From the NCBI GenBank assembly GCA_025917655.1, contig CP084620.1, forward strand, positions 1,612,001-1,676,000: DNA of 64,000 nucleotides, written 5' to 3'. Below the pieces are notes generated by a model. It was not told the DNA's origin and searched no databases. It was given only the letters and a program-made list of their open reading frames with translations. Shown piece by piece: positions 16,801 to 26,803 of the stretch. A program made the translations under genes and the position numbers. This DNA is from Chlorella sorokiniana. Its lineage: Eukaryota > Chlorophyta > Trebouxiophyceae > Chlorellales > Chlorellaceae. How positions within the stretch are numbered: position 1 is the first letter of the stretch; the number at the start of each line of letters is the position of its first letter.

Positions 16801-19800
16801 GCCTGCAAGGGGAGGTGGGGGAGGCAACGAGAGCCCATCAAACCGGCGCAGTGTGGCAAGCAAGCGCAGCGGGTCGCAGCCGCCGCCGCTGGGCCCCTGC
16901 ATGCCGGGCCAGCCTGGCCGCTGCTCCCCACCTGCTGCGCGGGCGCCATGTGCTCCACCCCCGGGCACGTCCTCCAGCGTCTGGTACTGGGGGTGCAGGA
17001 AGGAGGCGTGGGAGAGGAGGGCGTCCACGCCGCGCGGCCCCCAGCCGCCGCCAGCAGCAGGCGGTACCTGTTGTGGGGGTTGGGAGGGGGAGGGGGCCCA
17101 GGTCAAGGATGCGGCGGCACGCAGCAGCCAGCGGTCAGGCCGCTAGAGTCACAGCTGGCGCAGGCCAGGCCGCAAGCGCATTGCCACCTCACCCCCCTCC
17201 CGCCCCACCTGGCGGACAAGTCGGCCAGCGCTGCGTGCGCCTTGGCCAGCGCCGCGCGCTGCCAGGGCTGCCGCTCGTCCAGCACCACCGCCTCCCAGGT
17301 CACCGCCTTGAGCTCGCTCGCGTCGGCGGCCAGGCACTCGTACGAGGTCAGCACGCAGTCGGGCTTGGGCACCTGCTGGGGGCGGGGGCGCGCAGCGGTT
17401 GGTGGCTGTGGGTGTTTTTTTTTTTTTTTTTTTGGGGGGGCGCGCGTGTGGTGTTGTTGCCTTGACTAGAGATTATTGTCTCCCTGGGAGGAGGCACAGC
17501 AGGGGGCCCCAGCATGCAGGCATCAGCCGCGGGCGCGCGCAGCCCCTGCCCCGGCCAAGGGCCGCCCGCCCCCCGGCGGCAGCAGCGCCGCACCCTGTCT
17601 GCCAGTGTGGTGCGGGGCAGCCCGCGCCCCTCCAGCGAGGAGGGGTGCAGCCAGAGCTCGTGGTCGTGCATGGCGGCGCGGGCGGCCACGGTGCCGTAGT
17701 ACGGCAGTACATCCACGCCGTCGCCCAGCCAGAAGGAAAACTCGCCTGGCAGGGCGGGAGGTGGTGGGGGTGGGGGTGTTAGGGGACAAGCAAGCGCGTG
17801 CTTATGTGCCCAGGTGTGCCACGTGCACCGAGCAGGCAGGCCAGGTGTGCCACGTGCACCGAGCAGGCAGGCCAGCCGGCAGGCAAGCGCCGCCACAGGC
17901 GCAGGCGGCGGGGCGGTGCGCGCGGCGCGCGCGGCACGGGGCTCACCCTCCCAGAAGGGCAGGCTGGCGGCGGGGACCACCAGCAGCGCGGGCCCCGCGC
18001 AGCCAAAGTCTGCGCGCAGGCTGTGCAGGAAGGCGAGGACGCAGGCGCTGCGCCCCAGCCCCGCCTCGTCCGCCAGCGCCGCGTTGTTGCCCTCGCTCCA
18101 CTGGCGGCGCAGCCAGTTGACGGCCTGGGCGGGGGAGGGAGGGGGTTGAGGGGGCACGGAGGCGATGTGGCATTCATACGTGGGGGCAGGCCTGCACACG
18201 CCCGCATGAGCACGGCCCCTACAGCCCCGCACAGGGCCCCCCCGCTACCCCCCTTCACACACACACACACACCCACCTCCAGCTGGTGTGGGTGCAGCTG
18301 CGCGCCGTGCACGTAGGGCGGCGTGGCCTGCAGGGCGGGCAGCGCGGCGCGGGCAGCGATGCGCGCGGCCTTGCCCGCCTCCAGGGCCTCGGGGTCTGCG
18401 CGCGCGATGGCCGCCGCAAAGCGCTGCCACATGTCGCGGTGCAGGCGCTGGCTGTCGGGGGCCGTCATGAACGGCTCAAACTCGCTCTGAGGGTGGGTGG
18501 GGTGGGGGGTGAAAGGGAGGGCAGGAGGTTTGGGCAGGCAGCGCTGCAGGCAGGTAGCGGCGGCGGCTGCGGTGGTGAGGGAAACCTCGGCGGGTCAGTC
18601 GGGGCCTGCTCAGCCAAGGTGCTGCCGCCACCTCCACAAGCACCCAGTCCCCACCCCCACGGAACCCCTTTGACGCTCACCTCCCACGTGGCGTGCTCGT
18701 AGCCCAGGCCGCACCACTTGACCAGCACCTCCCAGCCCGGGCCGTGGGGGAGGCACGGCGCGCCACAAAGCGCTCGGGCCGCGCCCACCGCTCGTCCATG
18801 TGAGAGCAGGGCGCGCTGCTGTACCGCTTCTTGAAGTTGAGCACCTGGCGGTACAGGGGGCAGAGTGTGTGTGAGGGGGACAAAGTCAGCTGGGGGCGGC
18901 CTGCAGCATGCAGGGCAGCAGGGTGGGCTGCGCGGCAGGCACTGCAGCTGGCAGCAGCCAGTTGCGCTCCGCGTGCTGCTCCACCCCTCACCTTGCGCTT
19001 GGCAATCTGCAGCAGCGTGGACTCGGGCACCCACTCGTTGTGCGCGTGGCTGCGCCCACATACTTGACCAGGTACTCGGGCTCAGGCGCAGCGCTGGCCG
19101 CCGCAGCCAGCGCGGCAGCCGCCGCCGCCGCGCCGTCCTCGGGCGAGGGCAGCGGCAGCGGCAGCGGAGGCGCGCCGGGCGGCGCCGCGGCCTCCGTGGC
19201 CGACAGCAGGGCGGCCACGGCATCCATCTCGCTTGAGGGGCCGGCGGCGCGGCCTCTGCCGGCCCCGCAGCAGGGAGAGGCGGCACCGCACCAGCTGCGG
19301 CCTGTACGGCGGCGGTGGCGGCCAGAGCAGGATCGGCGGCGGCGCCGCCGCCCTGGCCAGCACCAGCGTCAGCTGCGGCGGGCTGGTCAGAGGGCTCCTG
19401 CTTGGGCTCCACAGGAGCATCCACCGTCATGGGCACCGCCGCATCAACCGCCGCCTGCAGCGGCCCTGCTGCCGGCTCTGCAGGGCTTGCTGCGGGCGCT
19501 GTCGCCGTCGCCGCGTCGCCGGGCAGCTGCGGCGGGATGAGGATGGGCTGGCTGGCCGCCTGCACCGCCTGGATCACATCGGCGGGCAGCGGCACGGCCA
19601 CCGGCAGGGGCACCGCCTGCTGCGCCGCCGCCGCCAGCGGCCAGCGCCACCCCAGGATGGCCTCCACCACGATGCGCTGCGGCCCCGGCAGCGACGCATC
19701 GGCGGAGGCGGCCGGGGCTGCGGCGGGTGCGGGGCCGCCGCCGGGTTCGTAGTCGTCGTCAGACAAGTCGTCCTCCTCGTAGCTGGGGGTGGGGGCGGGG

Positions 19801-22359
19801 GGGCACCAGGTGAGTAGTACGAACAGGCAAGGGCATGGAGGAGGAGGGGTGCTGGTGATGGTGTGGGCCAGGGCAGCAGGCAGGAGGCAAGCGGGTGAAG
19901 GGGTGGAGGCTCCCAGCACGCCGCCCGCTCACCGAGAGAAGCGGCCGCGCCCGGCCACGCCCGCGGCCCCTGCCGCGCCCTCGCCCGCGCCCGCCGCGCC
20001 CCCCGCCCTCCACGCCCGCCGCGGAAGGTGCCGGTGGGGGCTGCTGCGCGCCGCCGCCGTGGGGGCCCCAGCCGCCGTCCGAGTCGCTCTCCAGGTCAAA
20101 GGGGTCGGGAGAGGGGTCTGCAAGGGGGCGAGTGTGCAGGCGCGGTTCGTGACGCATATAGGGTGAGCGGGCAGCGCGGAAGCGAGGCAGCCGGAGGAGG
20201 CAGGCAGAGCAACAGTGGAGAACAGCCCCCTCACCCCCCGCTCAGGCAGCAATTGCTCCTGCCCAGCACAGCAGCCGCAAGGAGCTCTGCACCGCCCGCC
20301 CCACGCACCCGCTGCGCGCCGCTCCGCGTCCTCCGCCAGCGCACGCTCCGCGGCGGCGATGCAGAGTGGCAGGGCGGGGTCCACCGGCGCCTCCCCGTGC
20401 CGCTCACATCCCCCGCCTGGAAGGGCTTGATGTTGTCGGGCGGCAGCCACGCATACTCGGCCTCGTCCTCGCCGGGGCGGCGGCGGCGCGCCGGGCGGCG
20501 GCGGCGCGGGCGCCTCGCCCGGCACGCGCAGCGCCTTGAGCGCCGCCGCCACGGTGTCGGTGGTGTCGCGCATCTCGCCCGGCAGGCCGCGGGGGGTGAA
20601 GAAGACGACGGGCACGCGGGCGCGCACAAGGTCGGGGCCACCCGGGGGGCCCACCTCGCGGGGCACTGCGTGGGAGCGGGGGGGCGCGCGGTTTGAGCGG
20701 GTTATGAGAAGTGAGCGACCGGGCACCCCGCCTCTCCAGCAACAGCGCGGTGTGCAGGCGGCGTGGCAGGCACCCGGCCAGTCATGTGCGGCCAGGCAGG
20801 CAGCCGGGCAGACGCACCTGCCCTGCGGCGCACCACCCGCGCGGGCCAGAACTCGTGGCCCTCCACCCGCGCCCACACGATGCGCCCCGGAGGGTAGCGC
20901 TCGCGCGGGCCGCCGCCACCCTCTTCGCCCTCCTCGCCCTGCGGTGCGGCAGCCAGCCCGGGGGGTCAGCATGCAGGCGCAGGCCGCGCAGCTGTGGCTG
21001 GGATGGGCAGGCAGGCAGGACAAGGGGTGGTGCAGCAGGGCTGGGCCTCACGTCGAAGCCAAAGCCGATGCCCAGCAGCGCCTCCGCCGCCTCATCCTGG
21101 TCGCCCCCACGCCCCGCAAAGCGGCCGCCCACCACACGCTGCGGCCGCCCGCCACGCGCCTGCGGCGGCAGCGAGCCGCTGCGCCGGCTGGCGTGGCGAG
21201 CGTCGATGCGGGCGCCGCCGCTGCCGCCGCTGCCGTACGCGTCCAGCTGGCGCCGCGAGCGGCCCTTGGCACCCCGCCCGCCCCAGCGCCCCCGGCCCCG
21301 CCCGCCGGAGCGCCCGTTGGCACGCTTGCCGCGGCGGCCATACCTGCGACGTGGGGAGGCAGCGCTTGACGTGGGGGCCCAGCGGCAGCACGCAGCCAGG
21401 CCCCGGCCTGCACAGCGGCCGCCCCTTCCGCCTGCACAGCCAGCCAGGCAGCTGCTCCCTGGGTGCGCGCCAGCCAGCCCTCACGCACCCCTCATCCTCG
21501 TAGTCTTCGTCGTCGTAAGCACCCGGGTCGTCGTACAAGTCCTGCTGCTGCGCGGCAGCCGCCGCGGCCGCTGCGGCGGCGGCCGCCGCCAGCTGCTGCT
21601 GCTGCTGCTGCACCAGCAGCATTTGCTGCGCGGCGGCGGCCGCCGCCATCTCCGCCGCCTGCGCTTCCAGCCGCCGGTCAATCTCCTCGTTGCTCAGCTG
21701 CAGCAGGAAGGGGCAAGCAGGGCGAGGCGCGGATCAGGTGCAGTCCATGCGCGCAAGGCGCCGTGCTTGCAGCAGGTACCTCCGCTTCAGCCCATGCCCT
21801 GCCCCATACTGCCCCGCAGCAAAAGCCAGCCCCTTCCCTCCGGCTCGCCTGCTGCTGCGCGTCGCAGGTGCTGTGCTGGGGGTCCCACACGTTGTCCCTG
21901 CACTGCCACTCGTCCGGGGTCTCGCTGTCCGCCAGGCTGTACGGCACCTGGCGCCACTTCTCGCACTGGCTGCACTGGATCCACTTCTCTGGTTCGCGCC
22001 CCAGCCCCGGCATGTGCTGGGGCAGGCCGCGCAGCGCAGCGGTCGCGCCCGCAGCCAGGGCCGCCGTGGCGTCGGCCTCCACGGCAGAGGCGTCGCCGCC
22101 GGCGGCTGCGTCCGCGCCTCCACCGGCTTCGGGATCCTCCTTGGCAGCATCCCTGCGATCGTCGACGTCAATGTGCCAAGGACTAAGCTGGCTGCGCCTT
22201 GCTCATTGGCTCATGATGCATGGCCACAGCAGCAACACACGATGCATGGCCACGGCAGCGCCAGCAGCGGGGCAGCCCTCACGTCGCAAAGTCGGCGAGC
22301 GCGCCGAGCGCATCAAGCGCATCTATCTCGGCATCCCGTTCGTCTTTGACCTCCGACAT
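10815..22359 (-). CDS. CHD-family chromatin protein: CW + PWWP + two chromodomains + degenerate SNF2 + MOM1-like tail
   Basis: Probable nuclear chromatin reader of about 26 exons. It starts at ATG 22359 (MSEVKDERDAEIDALDALGA) and ends at 10815. Domains in order: CW zinc finger at 22050-21850 (EKWIQCSQCEKWRQVPYSLA, WQC, STC; four Cys); Q/A-rich and acidic stretch; PWWP at 20938-20400 (GRIVWARVEGHEFWPARVV, VPVVFFTP, YAWLPPDNIKPFQ); chromodomain 1 split between VVEAILGWRW (about 19660) and EYLVKYVG (about 19065); chromodomain 2 at 18800-18681 (EVLVKWCGLGYEHATWE); SNF2 N-lobe 18124-16932; helicase C lobe to about 15700 (GLGTDLPGVDAAVFLDSDWS). Walker A is ADEAGLGRSA instead of DEMGLGKT, and the DEAH box reads LDERQ. 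The tail (about 14900-12300) has helical segments such as YTLVAVVAVAAHLSQHALGE and a coiled coil, then an A/Q-rich end. Splice phases mostly chain, but several one-base frame changes occur in GC runs. The part left of 15350 could be a separate gene; I saw no internal stop-and-start that requires it. Confidence 0.7.
17415..17433. repeat. T19 homopolymer in an intron
   Basis: Nineteen T in a row in an intron of the CHD-like gene, between the exons ending 17594 and starting 17372. On the coding strand it is A19, outside the usual acceptor pyrimidine-tract position. Confidence 0.9.
17812..17873. repeat. Two perfect 31-base tandem repeats in an intron
   Basis: The unit beginning AGGTGTGCCACGTGCACCGA occurs twice head to tail (17812-17842 and 17843-17873), inside an intron of the CHD-like gene. 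It is a small minisatellite with no coding role. Confidence 0.9.
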
Positions 22360-22467
22360 GGTGCTGCCCAGCGCTAGATGTTCATTGCATTCAGGCGGGG
22401 GTGATGCACGTGCGCCTGCAGGCAAAAGGCGGCGGCAAGCAGCAGGTTAGCGCGGGGCAGTGCAACC

Positions 22468-23371
22468 CTAACGCGGGAGGAATCGGGCCACTTCGGCAGT
22501 TTCATGACGCTCTTTGCGTCCAGAAGAGCCCTCAATCGGTGGGCCAGCCGACAAGGGCTCCGCGGTAATCGGGAGACGAAGGGCGGTCAGGCCGTGCAGG
22601 TCCCGCAACCTTCCCAACATGTCAACTTGATGGATCAAGCAGATTGCTGCCAGCAACAGGGCCCGCGGCGTTGGTCTGCCTTCAGCCTCACCGACACCAG
22701 CAGCGAGCCCCAGCGCGAGCTGGGGCCTGCAAGGCGGGCAGATCAGGCATACCGGACCGCAGAGCAAACACCAAAAGCATGTGCGGAGGCAGAAAGTCGA
22801 CCTCAAGACGCCGCTTGAAACGGGGAGCTGATGGGAGCGCCGCAGCTTTTGTTGCAGCTCAGTAAGATATGCTGAAGCATGGATGGCCAGCAATAGTTCG
22901 CTAGAGCGAGGCAGCACAGCACACAAAAAGAGATAGCCCTCGGCTGCTGCCAACTCTCACCTTTTGGGTTTCTACAGCTCTCGCACACTTCAACGTAAGT
23001 GAAGTAATGTCCTGCTGCAGCGCCGCAAGCTCTGGTTGCTAGCGCCACCGCTTGGCAGAGAGCGGGGTGTGAGGGCGCTAATGGACGACGATCGCTTGTT
23101 CAACGTCACCCTGATAAGGTCGCCCACCCCTTACTGCTTGTCAGCAAGCCATTGGAGCGTCTCCTTGTTCACGTACACAAGCTGAGTGTACTGCGACCGA
23201 AACGTTGTGTTTTCTTGCCGGAAATGTGCCCAGGCCACAACCACGGCCGCAGCATTGTGAACAGGTATCCACACAAGCTACAACCATCATCAAACGCAGC
23301 TCATGGCCCTGCCCTGAGCGGGTCTCAATCACCCTGACCGCATGCCGGCTTTCTCCCAACTGTGCTACCAT
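22468..23371 (-). CDS. Small spliced gene of unknown function, coiled-coil containing
   Basis: I do not recognise this product. Pieces with good coding character on the minus strand are: ATG at 23371 (MVAQLGESRHA) spliced at a GTCAGG donor to an exon reading NAAAVVVAWAHFRQENTTF and TQLVYVNKETLQWLADK (about 23290-23135); an exon ending at a GTGAGA donor near 22963; an exon with LTELQQKLRRSHQLPVSSG (about 22880-22810); and a last exon from about 22735, ALGLAAGVGEAEGRP through LLAAICLIHQVDMLGRLRDL to stop TAG at 22468. All use GT-AG ends. One reading of the middle exon (ELAALQQDITSLTLKCARAV) is the most protein-like but is one base out of phase with its upstream neighbour. It could be two short genes. 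Confidence 0.35.
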
Positions 23372-23480
23372 GAGTAGCGCCTTGAAAACGCGCTACATAG
23401 CGGTGGGGGCGCGGCTGGGGGCTGCGCTCTCATTGTCGGCACACCGCCGCAGGCGCTACTAGTGCCAGGCGTGCCAATCC

Positions 23481-24832
23481 CTAAACAGGGAGGTGCCTGC
23501 TTGTGACGGACCCGTGGCCCTCAATAATGATCCTGTCCTGGTAAATGTGCAGCACAGCATAGGCAGTGCCATCCCGCGGCGCCTCCAGCAGCGCCTCCAG
23601 CGTGACAAAGTGTCGGCCGTCGATGCAGGCGCAGCCGCCCATGTGGTCGTGACCGGCTAGCGCTAGACGGAAGGCCGGGGATGCCAGAAGAACCTGCTTC
23701 AAAGCAACAAGATGATGTGTTAGGCTGCGCTGCGCATGCAACGCATCCAAGGGTATCCGATATCCGATCGCACACCCTGCGTGCTCCGACTGTATCCTTT
23801 GGCAGGGCTGCCAACCACTGAACCAACACAACCCCTGCTTGCCTCTTGCACACGTCGCCAGTTCCAGGCCATGTGCGTAGGTCGCGCTGCGCCCTGGCCC
23901 AGCTGGTGATGGCTGCACGCAATGACACGCTCGCCAGCGACCTCCGCCGCCGACAGCTCGCGCTGCAACCATTCCAGCTGGCGCCGCGTGATGCCGCCGT
24001 TCCAGCTGCTCATTTGGGGGTCCGCCTCGGACATGGGGTGCGCGGCCATGAAAGCCTGCATGGGTGGGGCGCGCCTTGTAGAAGCAGGTGCAAGCAGCAC
24101 AACTGGCAGCCGCAGGCAGGTGGGAAGCAGGGCTCTCCCTGAGGGGTGCTGCTGCAGGCAGGCTGCTGCTGAGTCAGTGGCCACCTGCGCCTCCTGGCAC
24201 TGCCACGAGTCAGGTGGGTAGTTTGAGCACCCGCTCATCTCCGTGGTGTCCAGCACCACCAGCCGCCAGCCGGGGCCCAGGCTGCAAGGGTGGGTGGACT
24301 TGCGACAGTCTCACAGTCTCAAAAGCACGGCCAGCTCAGCACCATGTGGTCCATGAGGCCGGGCAGCACACAGCAGCATGCACCTGCGGGAGTAGTAGCA
24401 GCTTGGGATGCGCAGCCGCTCCAGCAAGGTTGCCCTCGGCACGGACAGGCAGTGATTCCCAATTACATGCAGAGCCGGCACCTCCTCCCCCAGCTGCTCG
24501 TCGAAAATGGTTGCCACAAGCTCGAACTCCCGATCGCACTGGGCCTGCCCCGCTGGGTTGCCATTGACACAGTCGCCGAGGTGAACCACCGCAGCCAATG
24601 GCGGCTGATGCATTCGTAACGCTGCGAGCGCCGCCCGCAGCTTGCTGGGAACCTCACGGTAACGTTGCTTCCGACCCTCAGTATTCCCGTCTGGCAGGTC
24701 GGCATACTGAGCGTCTGCAATCAAGCCCAGGCTGAGCGTTGGCAGCGGCGCTGACATGGGGGCGGCGGCAGCCAAGCAAAGAACTAAGACTAGGTCCCTT
24801 CGATGTTTGTAAATGCGGTTCAATTGCTTCAC
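23481..24832 (-). CDS. ADPRM: Calcineurin-like metallophosphatase, ADPRM type (ADP-ribose/CDP-alcohol diphosphatase)
   Basis: Metallophosphoesterase of the Mn-dependent ADP-ribose/CDP-alcohol diphosphatase family. Four exons: 24832-24384, about 24282-24191, about 24056-23843, and 23696-23481. Motifs: GLIADAQYAD (metal site), VVHLGDCVNGNP (GD), VIGNHC (GNH), VVLDTTEMSG, SWNGGITRRQLEWLQ, ERVIACSHH, LALAGHDHMGG (GHxH) and LEALLEAPRDGTAYAVLHIY near the C-terminus, matching the ADPRM order. The start at 24832 gives a leader MKQLNRIYKHRRDLVLVLCL followed by AAAAP, which looks like a signal peptide; a second ATG at 24757 would remove it. The third intron has a GC donor (23842-23841, GAG|GCAAGC). Cytosolic in animals; the leader suggests a secretory location here. 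Confidence 0.82.
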
Positions 24833-25248
24833 AGGCTTGGGAGAAGAGGGTTGTCACGGGCCTCCGGGACTCATAAGGCGGCAAAAGCAGCAATCATAAA
24901 GACTCCGGCATGCAGCCTTCGTCGAATTCGCCAATTTGGTTGACTACCGCCGTGAGGGGAAAGGTCAGAAGGCGGAGCACGTTTGTGCGGAAGCCACATG
25001 GGCATGACTGGATAATATTCCGCTGTATGAGTCCAAGGCCACCTGGTGTTTCTGTCTGTGTCGTTCAATTGCTCCTTTGACGCAAGCCGCGTGGCCGTGG
25101 TCAGCGCTTTGGGCCTGGACGGCTGTGGCGCCCCCACTGCAGCAAACTGGCCAGTTTCCCTGCCTGAAAGGAGTAAAAATCACCTCATTGAACAGCATTA
25201 CTGCATACCCGTTCGCATTAGCGCTTGGTGCTTGAAGAAACTGCCACC
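24833..25248. other. Divergent promoter region between the ADPRM-like and DUF486 genes
   Basis: 416 bases between two start codons on opposite strands, with noticeably lower GC than the genes around it. It must hold both promoters and 5' UTRs. I see no clear TATA box or operator I could support. Confidence 0.5.
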
Positions 25249-26595
25249 ATGGCGTCGCCGGCTGTGCAGGGCGTTGTGGCAGGTCCGTGGGAGACTTGCA
25301 TGTGGAAGCCAAGGTTTTGCTGACTGACCAAGGCATTAACAAAGTATTTCCTGATTCAAATGATTCCCTGCAGTTCTCCTGCTCATCGTGTCCAACACGT
25401 TCATGACCACGGCCTGGTGGGGACCTGGCTGTTGCTGCTGGCTGGGGGCCCAACCTGCCTGCCCATGCGTCATGGAGCTCCTGGCTGGGTCCTGGGCCTG
25501 CGTTGAGAAATGTCACCGGGCTGAACGTCTGAATTCTGAAAGTCTGAAATCCCCTGATTTTGTTGCAGGTATCTACACATCAAGTGAGGGCCTGGCTGCA
25601 GGGCCTGGCCATGGGTGCTCGAGCGGAGCCGGTGACCACGTGTTGGCTGTGCAGCCCAGGTATCCAGGAATCCCGCTTGTTTTACCCCGAACAACTTTGC
25701 ACCTGCAGGTTCAAGAACTGGTCGCTTGCAAAAGCCATTTTCCTGAGCTGGCTCATCGCTTTCTTGGAGTACTGTTCGCAGGTGAGCGCACGCTCCCTGT
25801 TTGCCAATGTTTTCCAGCCGCTCCTCAAGCCCGGCTGTGCCCCCTCACTTGTCCAACTTGCCCGCCCAGGTGCCTGGCAACCGTATCGGCCACTTTGAGT
25901 TTGGCGGGCCCTTCACAGCCCCGCAGCTGAAAGTCATCCAGGAGTTCCTGAGGTGCGTGCCAGCTGCGCCGCCGCAGCGCCCCTGGGCCTCGCGGGAGCT
26001 GCCGCCCTCGCGTCACGCACGCCGTGGCCCCCTCCCCCTGCAGCCTCTCGGCGTTTGCCATCTTCAGCGTCACCATCCTCAAGGAGAAGCTGCGCTGGAA
26101 GGACCTGGGCGCCTTTGTGCTCATCGTGGCGGGCGTGGCGGTGGCCATGATCGGCAAGCCAGACAGCAAGGCGTTGCCCCCGCCCGTGCCGTCGCCAGAG
26201 GAGGCACCCGCGCCTGCCCCCGACACCAGCAGCGGCCGGCGGCTGATGCAGCTGGCCTCCACCAAGACACACAGCCCCGCCCACAGCCTCGACAGCGGCG
26301 ACAGCCTGCCTGCAGGCCTGCCCAGCGATGCTCCGGCTGCAAAGGAGCCTCTGCGTGCGGTTGGCAGCGCCCGCATCCTTGTTGCTGGAGACGCGTCCCT
26401 GCACGCCGGCCCCTCTGTCGCCGTGCACCGCCGTTCCGTGGATGTGGAGGCGGGTGCTGGGGCGGGCCCGCTGCCGAGGCAGCGCAGGAGCAGCAGGACA
26501 GCAAGGCAGCCACGCCCGACAGCTTCAGCACGGCAGGCAGCGAACCAAACATCCATCAGCAGCATTCCGTGCACGTGGATCCTGAGACCTACTGA
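25249..26595 (+). CDS. DUF486 / DMT-type small integral membrane protein with extended tail
   Basis: Homologue of the bacterial DUF486 (DMT-like) membrane protein. Start ATG 25249 has a strong context (GCCACCATGG). Six exons: 25249-25282, 25374-25416, 25569-25583 (15-nt microexon), 25709-25781, 25870-25952 and 26044-26595. The join gives MASPAVQGVVA, then LLLIVSNTFMTTAWYLHIKF, KNWSLAKAIFLSWLIAFLEY, VPGNRIGHFEFGGPFTAPQL, and SLSAFAIFSVTILKEKLRW with DLGAFVLIVAGVAVAMIGK. This covers the four membrane helices and the conserved PxNRIG and QLKxIQE motifs. Bacterial members end soon after the last helix; here a low-complexity tail of about 140 residues follows. One frame change near 26470 is needed to reach the stop at 26595 (ending VHVDPETY); without it the frame runs to 26665. 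Confidence 0.8.
25569..25583 (+). other. 15-nt microexon of the DUF486 gene
   Basis: Flanked by TTGCAG and GTGAGG. It supplies the end of a Trp codon, then Y-L-H-I and most of a Lys codon, restoring AWYLHIKFKNW, which matches the bacterial AWYGHLKF motif. Without it the flanking exons do not give this motif. Confidence 0.75.
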
Positions 26596-26705
26596 CGCTT
26601 GCCGCAAGGTGCTGCGGCGTTCCTTGTGTGCCGCATCCCTTGCCTCCCGCCCTTCCCCCTCTTGATCAAACCCTTAGCGAATGAAATTTCATTGCGATTG
26701 AAGTT

Positions 26706-26710
26706 TTACA
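26706..26710 (-). terminator. TGTAA polyadenylation signal of CNOT3
   Basis: TTACA on the plus strand, 94 bases past the CNOT3 stop codon (26804). Confidence 0.55.
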
Positions 26711-26748
26711 ATGAAGGTGCTCGACCGCTTGGTACAAGAAAATTAGTG

Positions 26749-26753
26749 TGTAA
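26749..26753 (+). terminator. TGTAA polyadenylation signal of the DUF486 gene
   Basis: TGTAA 154 bases past the DUF486 stop (26595). It lies beyond the opposing CNOT3 signal at 26706-26710, so the two 3' UTRs overlap in antisense. Confidence 0.55.
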
Positions 26754-26803
26754 GATTAGAAGGTCCAACAGGAAACTTCAGCACAGGACAGCTGTGCCGC
26801 GCC

